NCBI GenBank assembly: GCA_016887505.1
Contig: CP069393.1
Span: 1,226,001-1,290,000 of the forward strand
Reading direction: 5' to 3'
Source: Clostridia bacterium
Lineage (GTDB): Bacteria > Bacillota > TC1 > UBA5767
Length of the DNA stretch: 64,000 nucleotides
Positions 27,987-36,691 of the stretch are shown piece by piece. Under the pieces are notes generated by a model that worked only from the letters and a program-made list of their open reading frames with translations, did not search any database and was not told the DNA's origin. The position numbers and the translations under genes were made by a program. Within the stretch, counting starts at the first letter, position 1; each line of letters opens with the position of its first letter.

Positions 27987-28419
27987 TTATCCACACTTAT
28001 CCACATAGTTCTTTTCTATCTTTTAATCCCTATTTTCACAATTGCCCATAAAACGGACATTCCAGCCGATTCATGAAAATGTGGATAATGTGGATAAGTG
28101 GCTAATCTGTCCATAAATCCCTTCTTCCTATTTTATGTAAACTTTACTACCCCTGCCCGGTATTAATCGATCTTTTTATTCCTTTAAGCCCTTATATATC
28201 AAGGGTTCTAGTCATTTTATGCCTCCAGAAACTCTGCCATATAGAAGTTACTCTCTGAATATTTTTACAAATTTTATTCACTAGATAAAGATATTCTTGT
28301 TTTCATCGTTATCCACAATCGAACAAATTTTCCCTTTTTCATGTCAAGCACTATTTTGCATTTTTCACCCTTTTTTTTCATTAATTCTTCCTGAAAGTCA
28401 TTGTGGATATTGTGGATAA
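27987..28419. promoter_or_regulatory. Cluster of DnaA boxes
   Basis: Exact TTATCCACA boxes lie at 27987-27995, 27997-28005 and 28309-28317 on the plus strand. Exact copies on the minus strand (TGTGGATAA as written) lie at 28080-28088, 28089-28097 and 28411-28419. One near match (TGTGGATAT) is at 28402-28410, directly beside the last. The boxes form three groups: two head-to-tail pairs pointing at each other, and a distal set 210 bp away. Six perfect 9-mers in 433 bp are far beyond chance. The position suggests DnaA binding for titration or transcription control rather than the chromosomal origin. Confidence 0.85.
28225..28246 (+). repeat. 22 bp direct repeat, copy 2
   Basis: This is the second copy of the repeat at 27915-27936, with two substitutions. 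The two copies are 310 bp apart and bracket the four left-hand DnaA boxes. Confidence 0.75.
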
Positions 28420-28463
28420 GCCCTGTTTTTCCCCACGGATAAAGCGTTCCAATTGTGGACATT

Positions 28464-29105
28464 CTAGTGCTTTGCCAAAAAGCAAATTCCTACAATATGG
28501 GCATAACCGCAGGCACTCAAAGTGCAAACTGCCTCTGTCATGGTTGCACCTGATGTAAATACGTCATCAACGAGCAGTACCCTTTGCTTTTCAAAATTTA
28601 TACATCTCTTTTGAATGCTCTGGTTCACTGTGAATACACCGTGAATATTTTCACGGCGCTCGGTAGTAGCTAGGTTGGTCTGCTTGGGTGAATTCTTCCT
28701 CTTCAGAAGACACCGAACTGGCCTGTCCATATACCGGCCCAACCATTTTGCCAACAGCTCCGCCGTATTGTAGCCCCTTTGTCCCACACGAACTCCGGTG
28801 CTCGGTACATAGGTTATCAATGCAGGCAGTTGGCTTGCATCCGGAATATTGCCTAGGTAAGCCTGAAGCATGAGCATGGCCATGGTCTTGGCCAATTGCG
28901 TTTGTCCGCCATATTTAAACTTTAAATGTACCTGTCTAAAATCCTTGTATGACGCCACACGATATAAAAGAAAATCCCCTGCAAGCAGAGGATTATGTTG
29001 TTGAAAATTATTGATTTTTTGACGACAGGAAACACACAACATTTCCTGCTCTTTTTTGGCACTTCCACACAAGGGACATCGCGGGTCTCGCCTAAATATA
29101 TGCAT
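28464..29105 (-). CDS. comFC: ComFC-like phosphoribosyltransferase-fold competence protein
   Basis: The 213-residue protein has an N-terminal zinc ribbon (CPLCGSAKKEQEMLCVSC, four Cys at about 10-27), the YVPSTGVRVGQRGYNTAELLA segment, and the PRPP-binding motif VLLVDDVFTSGATMTEA near residue 175. ComFC/GntX proteins act in DNA uptake, probably handling or protecting incoming single strands. No comFA helicase lies beside it. It is the last gene of the eight-gene operon and starts 1 base after the preceding stop. cinA, another competence-linked gene, lies two genes upstream. Confidence 0.9.
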   Translation of the reverse strand: MHIFRRDPRCPLCGSAKKEQEMLCVSCRQKINNFQQHNPLLAGDFLLYRVASYKDFRQVHLKFKYGGQTQLAKTMAMLMLQAYLGNIPDASQLPALITYVPSTGVRVGQRGYNTAELLAKWLGRYMDRPVRCLLKRKNSPKQTNLATTERRENIHGVFTVNQSIQKRCINFEKQRVLLVDDVFTSGATMTEAVCTLSACGYAHIVGICFLAKH

Positions 29106-29106
29106 C

Positions 29107-29799
29107 TTATCGTTCCCCCACTAGATACTTAAACTGTTTGTAATTAACGCCCTGTGCTTTGACTGCAAGGGCCATATAGTCATTGGCTGGATAGACTGTA
29201 AACTTACCTGCAGCTTTTACTTCAGGTTGGAATGATGCCAGATAAATCTTTAGTCGTGGATTTTCTTCCTTGCACTTTTCCAAATACTCTGAAAAATCAT
29301 CCAACCCATATGCTGCAACTTGAATGGATTCTTCATACAATTCCGGCCGGATCAACCGACCGGCAGGCAAAACAGCTAACGAAAACAAAGCATCCAGCGC
29401 ACTATGTCCACCTGCTATCCCCAATGCCACTACCGTTCCCTTCGAAAAATAGGGATTCTTATCAAAAAAGCAATCTTTTAATAGGCAGATACCATCCTGA
29501 TATAGACTAGACTCCCCGCATTCTTTTCGCTCATGCTTTAGCCATACAGCCAGAACATCTAATGCCCGCATGCGCTTTTCTTCAGCAATTTGCGTGTTTT
29601 TAATCCAATTATAGGCCCGATTTGCTTCCACAATAGACGATACCATTTTTAATCGTTCCAGAGACCGGTGTGCCACTACAATTGTGGCCTTCTCCGCCAA
29701 TTCCCACAGTAAATCTGAATTACTCTGGTTCGGGACTAAAGAATCAATATGCTTAATCATTCGCACATCATCTTCACTGATTCCCTGATTATCGTGCAT
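29107..29799 (-). CDS. Unrecognised 230-residue protein in the cinA-comFC operon
   Basis: I do not recognise this family. The protein is soluble, without signal peptide or membrane segment, and mostly helical. An Ala/Leu-rich central part (about 60-180, for example RALDVLAVWLKHE and GTVVALGIAGGHSALDALFSLAVL) could form HEAT-like helical pairs. The C-terminus (VYPANDYMALAVKAQGVNYKQFKYLVGER) looks more compact. It has one base between it and cinA upstream and one base before comFC downstream, so it is translationally coupled to both; a role tied to DNA uptake or repair is possible but unproven. Confidence 0.7.
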   Translation of the reverse strand: MHDNQGISEDDVRMIKHIDSLVPNQSNSDLLWELAEKATIVVAHRSLERLKMVSSIVEANRAYNWIKNTQIAEEKRMRALDVLAVWLKHERKECGESSLYQDGICLLKDCFFDKNPYFSKGTVVALGIAGGHSALDALFSLAVLPAGRLIRPELYEESIQVAAYGLDDFSEYLEKCKEENPRLKIYLASFQPEVKAAGKFTVYPANDYMALAVKAQGVNYKQFKYLVGER

Positions 29800-29800
29800 A

Positions 29801-31045
29801 TTACGCCTCCGCTTCTACCAATACCGCATAAAGGAAAGCCAAGGTTCGTTTAACACTCATAGACTTGTTGCGCAATCTGTTGCCAGAAAGCAGCAGTTTT
29901 TTGACATGAGACGTCCCATTGTAGTCAACACAAACATAGACTAAACCCACTGGTTTTTCTAAGCTTCCTCCATCCGGTCCAGCTATACCAGATACGGCTA
30001 CACCAATATCAGCACCCGTTTTTTTCCGTATTCCTGCTGCCATGGCTTGGACTGTTTCGGCAGAAACAGCGCCTCGTTTTAGCAATACATCCTTCGATAC
30101 ACCCAAAAATTCTTCTTTCCATTGGTCGCTATATGTTATGGCAGAAAATTGCATATAGTTTGAACTGCCTGGTACGTCTGTCAGACTTGACGTTAAGAGT
30201 CCTCCCGTGCAGGACTCTGCACAGGAAATGCTTAAGCCCTTGTCTAGCAGCAAACGTCCCACAGCTTGTTCTAACGTGTCATCATCCTTGCCAAAAACAT
30301 GTGAGCCTAAACGATCCCTAAAATCACTCTCCATTTGGTCAAGGAGTTGAATTGCTTCACCCTCCTCGTTAGACTTAGCAGTAATTCGGAAGTGAATTTC
30401 TCCACTTTTTGCTGTCGGTGCTAGCGTAGGATTGGTTGAGGCAATCAAGTCCCGAACTCTTTCTTCCGCTGTGGATTCGCCGATACCAGCCACCTTCATA
30501 ACACGTGAAAGGATACGTTCTGTCAAACCAAACTCCTGTTTAAGCCAGGGTAGAATTAGCTGATTAAGTACAGGCTCCAATTCATGCGGTGGACCCGGTG
30601 TTAGAATATAGGTATGTCCATCCATTTCCACCGCGGAACCTGGCGCAGTACCTACTGGATTGGCAAAAACTACTGCTTTTTCAGGTACCAAGGCAACTTT
30701 GTCATTATTTTTCAAATAAGGAAGATTCCATTTTTTTCCATAAGCCCGAATTTTATCCAATGTGGGTTGATGCACCGTTTCACCTAAGCCAAGGACGCTC
30801 ACCAAGGCCTCTCTAGTTTGGTCATCTTCTGTAGGTCCCAACCCTCCATTTAAAATAATCAAATCTACTGAACTAGCCGCCATCTGAATGGCCTCTTCTA
30901 TTCTTTTCTTGTTATCCCCTACTGTCGTAATTTTATATAAATCAATTCCAACTTCAGCCAATGCCCTAGAAAACATTTGGGCATTGCTGTTCACAATCTG
31001 ACCCAAAAGCAATTCTGTTCCAGTACAAATAATTTCAGCTTTCAT
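29801..31045 (-). CDS. cinA: CinA: nicotinamide-nucleotide amidase / competence-damage protein
   Basis: This 414-residue cytoplasmic protein has the N-terminal MoaB/MoeA-like domain (1-170; AEIICTGTELLLGQIVNSN, NGGLGPTEDD) and the C-terminal CinA domain (about 250-410) with CAESCTGGLLTSSLTDVPGSS and VSGIAGPDGG. The C domain deamidates nicotinamide mononucleotide in studied relatives and the N domain is an ADP-ribose pyrophosphatase; both look complete. The start at 31045 is set by AGGAGGAAG upstream. It overlaps the end of the wecA/tagO-like gene by 11 bases. In many bacteria cinA precedes recA; here recA is absent and an unknown gene and comFC follow. Confidence 0.94.
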   Translation of the reverse strand: MKAEIICTGTELLLGQIVNSNAQMFSRALAEVGIDLYKITTVGDNKKRIEEAIQMAASSVDLIILNGGLGPTEDDQTREALVSVLGLGETVHQPTLDKIRAYGKKWNLPYLKNNDKVALVPEKAVVFANPVGTAPGSAVEMDGHTYILTPGPPHELEPVLNQLILPWLKQEFGLTERILSRVMKVAGIGESTAEERVRDLIASTNPTLAPTAKSGEIHFRITAKSNEEGEAIQLLDQMESDFRDRLGSHVFGKDDDTLEQAVGRLLLDKGLSISCAESCTGGLLTSSLTDVPGSSNYMQFSAITYSDQWKEEFLGVSKDVLLKRGAVSAETVQAMAAGIRKKTGADIGVAVSGIAGPDGGSLEKPVGLVYVCVDYNGTSHVKKLLLSGNRLRNKSMSVKRTLAFLYAVLVEAEA

Positions 31046-32084
31046 GTTCTTCCTCCTGTTTGGCATCCAATTTTTCATCACTTGCAATGCCTAGTCTTAC
31101 CGCCATTGTAATTAACAGTGCTGCTAGTGCAACCAAAATAACCAAGGACCACCATGACCCTAGTGATTGAATAAACATGGCACATACACCCAACACAACA
31201 TCAATCGCATAAATAGTCAGTACTGTATTCCGGTGGCTAAGACCAATATTAAGGAGCCTATGGTGCAAATGCTTCTTATCTGCTTCAAAAATTTTCTTAC
31301 CGGTACTAGCCCGTCTTAATATTGCCCATAACGTATCTAGGATGGGAATACCCAAGATTACTACGGGAAGTAATAGAGAAATCGCAGTTACACTTTTTGT
31401 CATCCCAAGGATAGCCAAGGCAGCAACATTAAATCCTAATAACATGGAACCAGTGTCTCCCATGAATATGCTGGCAGGATTAAAGTTATACGGTAGAAAT
31501 CCTAAAATGGAGCCACCAAAAATTGCACCTAACAGTACCGCTGGCATCAGTCCAATCCGATAAGCACTAACGCTAATAAAAAACACGGCAAATAGAACCG
31601 TACCTGCTGCCAATCCATCCAAGCCATCAATCAGATTGATAGCATTGGTTACACCCACAAGCCAGAGAACGGTCGCAATAACGCTTGCTCTTTCTAAAAA
31701 TATATACGAGGTAATGGGAAAAACAATAAAGTTAATGCGAAAACCAAACTCGACCAATACCAAGGCCGCTAAAACTTGCCCCATCAGTTTCAATTTTGGT
31801 CCTAGACCTTTCGTGTCATCAGCAATTCCCGTCAACACAATAATCAGGTCCGCCAAGATAAGACCAGTATAAGTACTACTCTTTTCTGCAAACGCTAGCG
31901 AAACCACCAAAAAAGAAAGAAAGATAGCCAAGCCTCCAAGACGTGGCATCACACCTTCATGCACCTTACGTTCATTTGGATAATCAACCGCCCCAATCTT
32001 TATGGCCAGTCGCTTAACAATTGGTGTTAATAACAGTGAAATCACCGTCGCTATCGTTCCAAGTAATAATATTTCAGCAATCAT
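31035..32084 (-). CDS. Undecaprenyl-phosphate sugar-1-phosphate transferase (WecA/TagO family)
   Basis: This 349-residue integral membrane enzyme with about 10-11 helices starts lipid-linked glycan synthesis by moving GlcNAc-1-phosphate (or a related sugar) from UDP to undecaprenyl phosphate. Family motifs are PNERKVHEGVMPRLGG near residue 36, GIADDTKGLGPK near 86, NAINLIDGLDGLAAG near 147 and HLHHRLLNIG near 270. TagO/WecA is favoured over MraY because the gene is not in a mur cluster and the His-rich loop fits WecA. Next to csaB and murJ it probably makes the secondary cell-wall polymer that holds SLH proteins. It overlaps murJ by 4 bases (ATGA). Confidence 0.92.
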   Translation of the reverse strand: MIAEILLLGTIATVISLLLTPIVKRLAIKIGAVDYPNERKVHEGVMPRLGGLAIFLSFLVVSLAFAEKSSTYTGLILADLIIVLTGIADDTKGLGPKLKLMGQVLAALVLVEFGFRINFIVFPITSYIFLERASVIATVLWLVGVTNAINLIDGLDGLAAGTVLFAVFFISVSAYRIGLMPAVLLGAIFGGSILGFLPYNFNPASIFMGDTGSMLLGFNVAALAILGMTKSVTAISLLLPVVILGIPILDTLWAILRRASTGKKIFEADKKHLHHRLLNIGLSHRNTVLTIYAIDVVLGVCAMFIQSLGSWWSLVILVALAALLITMAVRLGIASDEKLDAKQEEEHES

Positions 32085-33625
32085 AGGTTTGCCCCCTCAT
32101 TCCGTCTCTTTCGAAAGTACTTCAAATGTTCATCATAACCTAGGACTGCTAAGAATAAGAAATATACGATAGCACCAAGCGCCCCACAAATAAGCAACAG
32201 TATCAATGTTCCCAAGGTTCCAGGTTGAAGCATATTTAGAAGAAATCCTTTCACACTCAAAACACTCCACCCCATCACGGCAGCAGCCAAAATAAATTTT
32301 ATGACCACCCGCCCTTGGGCCTTTAGATTATCAGACAACATATATTTCCTATACCCAATCATGAGAAATATGGCATAAGCTACATTGGCCATTGCATAAG
32401 CCGCTGCTAATCCCTTGTGGTTAAAGGTATCAACCAAAGCAGCACTGATGGCTATATGAATCACGAGGGCTACTATGCCTGCAATCAGGGGTCCTCTGTA
32501 ATTGGAAACGGCGAAGTAGGCCCGGGTTAACACCAAATTCACAGACATAGCAATCATGCCCCAAGCATAATATACCAAGACTTCTGACGTCAGAGTGACC
32601 GCTGCTTGATCAAATGCACCCCTTTGATACAACAGGCCAATTAGAGGTTCTCTAAGAACGACCAAACCCACTGCCGCTGGAACCATGACCAATAGGATTA
32701 ATCGTATCGTTCCCAAGAGATTCTCGCTCAGGGCCTGTCGATCTCCCTTAAGGGCCGTTTCTGCAAGCATTGGATAGCTTGCGGTTACTACGGCTGCGGT
32801 AAAAACCCCGATTGGCAGGTTAATGATGCGACCTGCAAATTCAAGTGCAGAAATAGTTCCGGGAATCAATGAGCTTCCAAATCCCCGAGCAATCATAAGA
32901 AAGAACTGATTTACAGACACACTCAGTGTAACCGGCAAAATATCTCGTAATACCCGTAGGGCTTCTGGCTTGTTGGAGTTAGCATGGCTAAAAAGCCGAA
33001 AACCTTTTTTTTGCACCCCAACCCAGAGCATTAAAAAAAACGCAAAAAATCCCATCAAGGTACCATATGCGACACCTTGAATACCCAATTTTCTTGCCGT
33101 AAGCACTATACTTCCGATGACAACTAAATTGGCCAGAGCCGGTCCAAAAGAAGCAAGTGCAAATCTTTTTTCTCCATTCAAAATTCCGGAGAAAAGCATC
33201 GCCATTCCCATAAAGACAATCGAAGGCAGAATAATTCTAGTCAATTTTACCGAAAGCGCTAGATTTTCCGCTGTAAATCCCGGCGCCAACATACGCGTAA
33301 GGGGAAAAGCCAAAACCTCACCCACTATGACGATTCCACCTAAAATAAGCACCAACCGCAAACTAACATCTCTCGCAATGCCATAGGCTTCTTTCTTGCG
33401 CCCTTCTGCCATGTACTTTGTCAATAACGGAACCATGACCAACAGAAACGACATTCCAAAAACGGCTTGTAATGAATAGGGAAACGTATACGCTACCAAA
33501 TAGGCATCCGTTATCCCTGAAGTCCCAAAATACGCTGCCAGTGTAGCGTCTCGAACAAAACCCAGAACCTTAGATAGCATATTGAGAATGAGCACAACAC
33601 TGGTCGCTTTTGCTAAACTACTCAT
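32081..33625 (-). CDS. murJ: MurJ-type lipid II flippase
   Basis: The 514-residue polytopic membrane protein of the MviN/MurJ branch of MOP exporters has about 14 helices. The N-terminal SSLAKATSVVLILNMLSKVLGFVRDATLAAYFG with its conserved Arg in helix 1 and SRG-like IARGFGSSLIPGTISALEFAGRI near residue 245 are typical. It moves lipid-linked precursors across the membrane; in this operon it may flip lipid II or the polymer made by the neighbouring transferase. It overlaps csaB by 8 bases and the next gene by 4. Confidence 0.94.
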   Translation of the reverse strand: MSSLAKATSVVLILNMLSKVLGFVRDATLAAYFGTSGITDAYLVAYTFPYSLQAVFGMSFLLVMVPLLTKYMAEGRKKEAYGIARDVSLRLVLILGGIVIVGEVLAFPLTRMLAPGFTAENLALSVKLTRIILPSIVFMGMAMLFSGILNGEKRFALASFGPALANLVVIGSIVLTARKLGIQGVAYGTLMGFFAFFLMLWVGVQKKGFRLFSHANSNKPEALRVLRDILPVTLSVSVNQFFLMIARGFGSSLIPGTISALEFAGRIINLPIGVFTAAVVTASYPMLAETALKGDRQALSENLLGTIRLILLVMVPAAVGLVVLREPLIGLLYQRGAFDQAAVTLTSEVLVYYAWGMIAMSVNLVLTRAYFAVSNYRGPLIAGIVALVIHIAISAALVDTFNHKGLAAAYAMANVAYAIFLMIGYRKYMLSDNLKAQGRVVIKFILAAAVMGWSVLSVKGFLLNMLQPGTLGTLILLLICGALGAIVYFLFLAVLGYDEHLKYFRKRRNEGANL

Positions 33626-34730
33626 GCCTCTTTTTTCCCATCAAATCCACTAATATATCCATATTCTTTCTAGACCTGGAGCGCAATTTATCCACTCGTT
33701 CCAGTATCGCCACCGAGCTTGCATCCCGGTCCATCAATAATTCCTTCGCTGTGTGCAACAACTTATCAATATCTAAGTTCTCTACACGGCCACCAAATGT
33801 CTGACCTGTAGCTTGTACTGCTGCCTCAATCTTCGGATCGTAAGACAATCCGATGGCTGGTACCCCCATAATTGAAGCCATTACGATACTATGCATCCGC
33901 ATGCCGATAAAAAGGTCCATCTTCTCAATTATGCCCAACATCTCCACCGTATTATATTGTTCCTTCATAACTACGGCATCTTCCACCATTAATTTGGCAA
34001 TATCCCTAGCACATGAAACGTCATCTGGAAAATGGAAAGGAACAAATACTACCTGGTATCCACTTCCTGTCAACGCATCAGCCAATTTAGCAAGTATATT
34101 CTTGTAGTTGCTAAGGTCCGCCCAGTCCCTGACAGAAAAACCAATCAATCGATTTAACTTTTCGCCCTCAATACCATTGCGAGCTAGCACTTTTTCACCA
34201 GGATGCTTTTCCACTTCATTTCTGTACAAACTAAACACGCCATCAGCCGTGACTTCTAATTGAGGTTTGGTTACACCCAAATCCAGTAGTTCCTGCTTCG
34301 AGTCTCTGTCTCGAACCGTAATCACATCAACCCTATTAAGCAGGGAAACCACTTTTTCACGTGATCTTTTCTGCTTAAAAGGTCCGATACCCTGGGCCAT
34401 GAAATAAACCTTCTTCCGCAGCAATACTGCAACCCTAGCAATCATCAGATAATAATCCAACGACCTAGTCGAGGTCACGTCCTGCAAAAGGCTACCACCC
34501 CCAAAAACCAGTATGTCATGATTAAATACTGTAGAAAGCACTTCAAGCCATTTCCAACGATTCCTGGCTTTTACACCATAAACCTTGCTTGTCTTTTCCG
34601 GATTGTTTGACAAAACAGTAATTTCAACATTCTTGTCTCTCTGTTTCATACTACGGATAATGCTATATAAGATTGCTTCATCCCCGGTATTGTTGAATCC
34701 GTAATAGCCCACCAATACTACTCGTTTCAT
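33618..34730 (-). CDS. csaB: CsaB polysaccharide pyruvyl transferase
   Basis: CsaB adds a ketal pyruvate to the secondary cell-wall polymer, the modification that SLH domains bind. The 370-residue protein has the family start VVLVGYYGFNNTGDEAILYSIIRSM, FGGGSLLQDVTSTRSLDYYL near residue 88, GFSVRDW near 195 and the C-terminal GMRMHSIVMASIMGVPAIGLSYDPKI. It starts 4 bases after the DUF5693 gene. The SLH-domain protease two genes upstream in the same operon is an obvious client. The start at 34730 was chosen over one 24 bases upstream because of family length and AAGG before it. Confidence 0.95.
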   Translation of the reverse strand: MKRVVLVGYYGFNNTGDEAILYSIIRSMKQRDKNVEITVLSNNPEKTSKVYGVKARNRWKWLEVLSTVFNHDILVFGGGSLLQDVTSTRSLDYYLMIARVAVLLRKKVYFMAQGIGPFKQKRSREKVVSLLNRVDVITVRDRDSKQELLDLGVTKPQLEVTADGVFSLYRNEVEKHPGEKVLARNGIEGEKLNRLIGFSVRDWADLSNYKNILAKLADALTGSGYQVVFVPFHFPDDVSCARDIAKLMVEDAVVMKEQYNTVEMLGIIEKMDLFIGMRMHSIVMASIMGVPAIGLSYDPKIEAAVQATGQTFGGRVENLDIDKLLHTAKELLMDRDASSVAILERVDKLRSRSRKNMDILVDLMGKKRHE

Positions 34731-34734
34731 AACC

Positions 34735-36681
34735 TTACCTCTTCCATCTAGCATAGATCATATGAGCGATCTTCCATATCACTACACCAAGAATGATACC
34801 AATAATCAATCCATATGTGCTACGCAATAACGAAATCATTAGTGGTGTATGCAAGTGCGTAAACGTATTGAGCATTGAAACCTGTCCAATCATACCCAGT
34901 AGAAAAAATGGTAGCGTTCTAAAACGAAATCCTAAGCTGAGTCCCACCAACATTAAGGGATGCCCAATCATGAATTCCTTGGTCCTTGGGCGTGCCATCG
35001 TTACTTGTTCTAAAAGACGACGAGCAGCTGTTTCTAGGGAAGATGGTACCAAACCGGCATTCCCTGTTCTAAGTATATATACACCCAAAATACCTGCAGC
35101 CAAGCCAACAATTAACAATATTTTAATCGTTAATGGTCGGTTGAGTAATTCTTTCCAAAGAATAATTAGTTCTTCCTTCTTGCGCTCAAGAAAATAATAA
35201 ACCAATAAGCCAGCAAGTGGCAGACTAAGTGTAAGTTTTACACCAGTAAACAAGTTTAAGCCAAGCATAAAGGCTCTCTCTCGCAAAAGTCCAACTACGA
35301 ACACAGCGCCCACCAAAGTCACAGCACTCATCAAAAGAAGTCCCAGTATACTCTGAGGTATACTGCGCTTTTCCTTACTATTTTCCAATACAAATGTAAC
35401 CCCAAGTAGCGGGAATATACAACCTGCAAGAAGAGCCATCATCTTTTGCAAAAAGATACATTCTTGCATGGCAACCAAGCTCACAGACATTAGTATTCCC
35501 AAAATAAATCCCAATATTCCCAAAAACGTTAGGCCCCAATAATGAGAAAGCAGAACTGCTGCAGCCAATACACCGACTGACAACAATAATATTGCCCATT
35601 CGGGAACGAATAAATTCGTAAGTGGTTTTGCTCTTGCAGCGACAAAGCCTTGGTTTTCTATACCTTCCGCAATATTTTTTACATAGGCCACATTCTTAGA
35701 CCAAGACTCTTTTTGTCCGCTTTCATATCCTCGAACGAATAGGCTACGCATATTCCGATCCTTAACCGCTAACATATATCGTTCCACGGAAGCAGTTTGG
35801 GTCATGGTACGCAATTCATTTTCTGCGATGGAATGTACTCGTACAACCTTTTCTTTCATCTCCTCCGCCAAATTCTCAAAGCCCAACTGTTTGAAGAATT
35901 CAACCTGTCCAATCTCAGCACCTTTTTTGGATATTTCTTCTGCTAATACAGGAAAAACAGTGCGAACTTTTGGATCCTCGCTATAACCAAACAAATCTGA
36001 AGAATTAAACAGGAAAAGACTAACCTGACCTAGGCTTTCAAACTGAGAAAAATAACGAGACAAAGATTCCTGTGACGGATTCTCCCAATCTTTTATTTGC
36101 AGTTGAAGATAGTAACCAATTTTTTCCGCCTGGTGCATATCCTCTAGTGGCCATCCCATACCTACTCCAAGAATGTTCGTCAGTTCATATGCCTGTAGGC
36201 TCCAAAGCGAGGAAAGAGGCAAATCCGTTCCCAAATAGGTCATCGCACCTAGTGTGAAATCATCCTTTAGATAATCCCTTATTTCTAAGTTTAGACGGAT
36301 ATTATCTGCTAAAGCGCCCTCCGGTAACATCAGATAACTTAGCTCCGGATAGGCGGGAAGTCCATCCCAATATAGTTCTAGGCCAGAAGCAATTGATGTC
36401 TGGTCCTTCAGTGTCTCAATATCATATTCTTTAACCCAAAGAGAAGTCGCCCCTGCCTCTTGGTATTTAAGGAGCAAGTCCTCCATGGATAATCCACTTA
36501 ATCTGCTTTCTTCTACCAGATCTTCATAATGGATTGCAATTTCAACTTGATTGTAATTCTGCTCAATCGCGAATCTGCCACCCATTAAAACCGAACCGGT
36601 AATCAGCCCGATTAGCACCAGCCCATATAACAGTTTTTCCAATACCGACCAATGCTTGTCGATTGCTGTCTGCAATTTCAT
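34735..36681 (-). CDS. DUF5693 membrane protein of the csaB locus
   Basis: This 648-residue protein belongs to the DUF5693 family found beside csaB in many Clostridia. One N-terminal helix (about 15-37) leads to an extracellular domain of roughly 310 residues (EEAGATSLWVKEYDIE-like start, then several VAREISK- and FVRGYES-type segments). About eight helices fill 350-645. Function is not established. Genomic linkage to csaB, murJ and a WecA/TagO-like enzyme suggests export or modification of the secondary cell-wall polymer. It begins 10 bases after the SLH-protease gene and ends 4 bases before csaB. Confidence 0.85.
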   Translation of the reverse strand: MKLQTAIDKHWSVLEKLLYGLVLIGLITGSVLMGGRFAIEQNYNQVEIAIHYEDLVEESRLSGLSMEDLLLKYQEAGATSLWVKEYDIETLKDQTSIASGLELYWDGLPAYPELSYLMLPEGALADNIRLNLEIRDYLKDDFTLGAMTYLGTDLPLSSLWSLQAYELTNILGVGMGWPLEDMHQAEKIGYYLQLQIKDWENPSQESLSRYFSQFESLGQVSLFLFNSSDLFGYSEDPKVRTVFPVLAEEISKKGAEIGQVEFFKQLGFENLAEEMKEKVVRVHSIAENELRTMTQTASVERYMLAVKDRNMRSLFVRGYESGQKESWSKNVAYVKNIAEGIENQGFVAARAKPLTNLFVPEWAILLLSVGVLAAAVLLSHYWGLTFLGILGFILGILMSVSLVAMQECIFLQKMMALLAGCIFPLLGVTFVLENSKEKRSIPQSILGLLLMSAVTLVGAVFVVGLLRERAFMLGLNLFTGVKLTLSLPLAGLLVYYFLERKKEELIILWKELLNRPLTIKILLIVGLAAGILGVYILRTGNAGLVPSSLETAARRLLEQVTMARPRTKEFMIGHPLMLVGLSLGFRFRTLPFFLLGMIGQVSMLNTFTHLHTPLMISLLRSTYGLIIGIILGVVIWKIAHMIYARWKR

Positions 36682-36691
36682 ACTGCTCCCC

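Larger units (their letters stand above)
27864..28463. other. 600 bp gene-free region carrying a DnaA-box cluster
   Basis: The region lies between comFC and hpf, both on the minus strand. No believable gene was found; the only open frame (28274-28462, minus) is Lys- and Ile-rich, without a domain or ribosome site. It holds six perfect DnaA boxes, one near match and a 22 bp direct repeat, with a very AT-rich part at about 28240-28400. The hpf promoter must lie in its left part. Confidence 0.8.

Noticed and set aside
28274-28462. Short minus-strand open frame in the DnaA-box region
   Set aside because: It runs through the DnaA boxes, has no ribosome site or domain, and its composition reflects the AT-rich DNA.
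27864-28463. Chromosomal replication origin (oriC)
   Set aside because: DnaA boxes and an AT-rich tract are present, but dnaA/dnaN/rpmH are absent and gene orientation does not switch here: long minus-strand operons lie on both sides.
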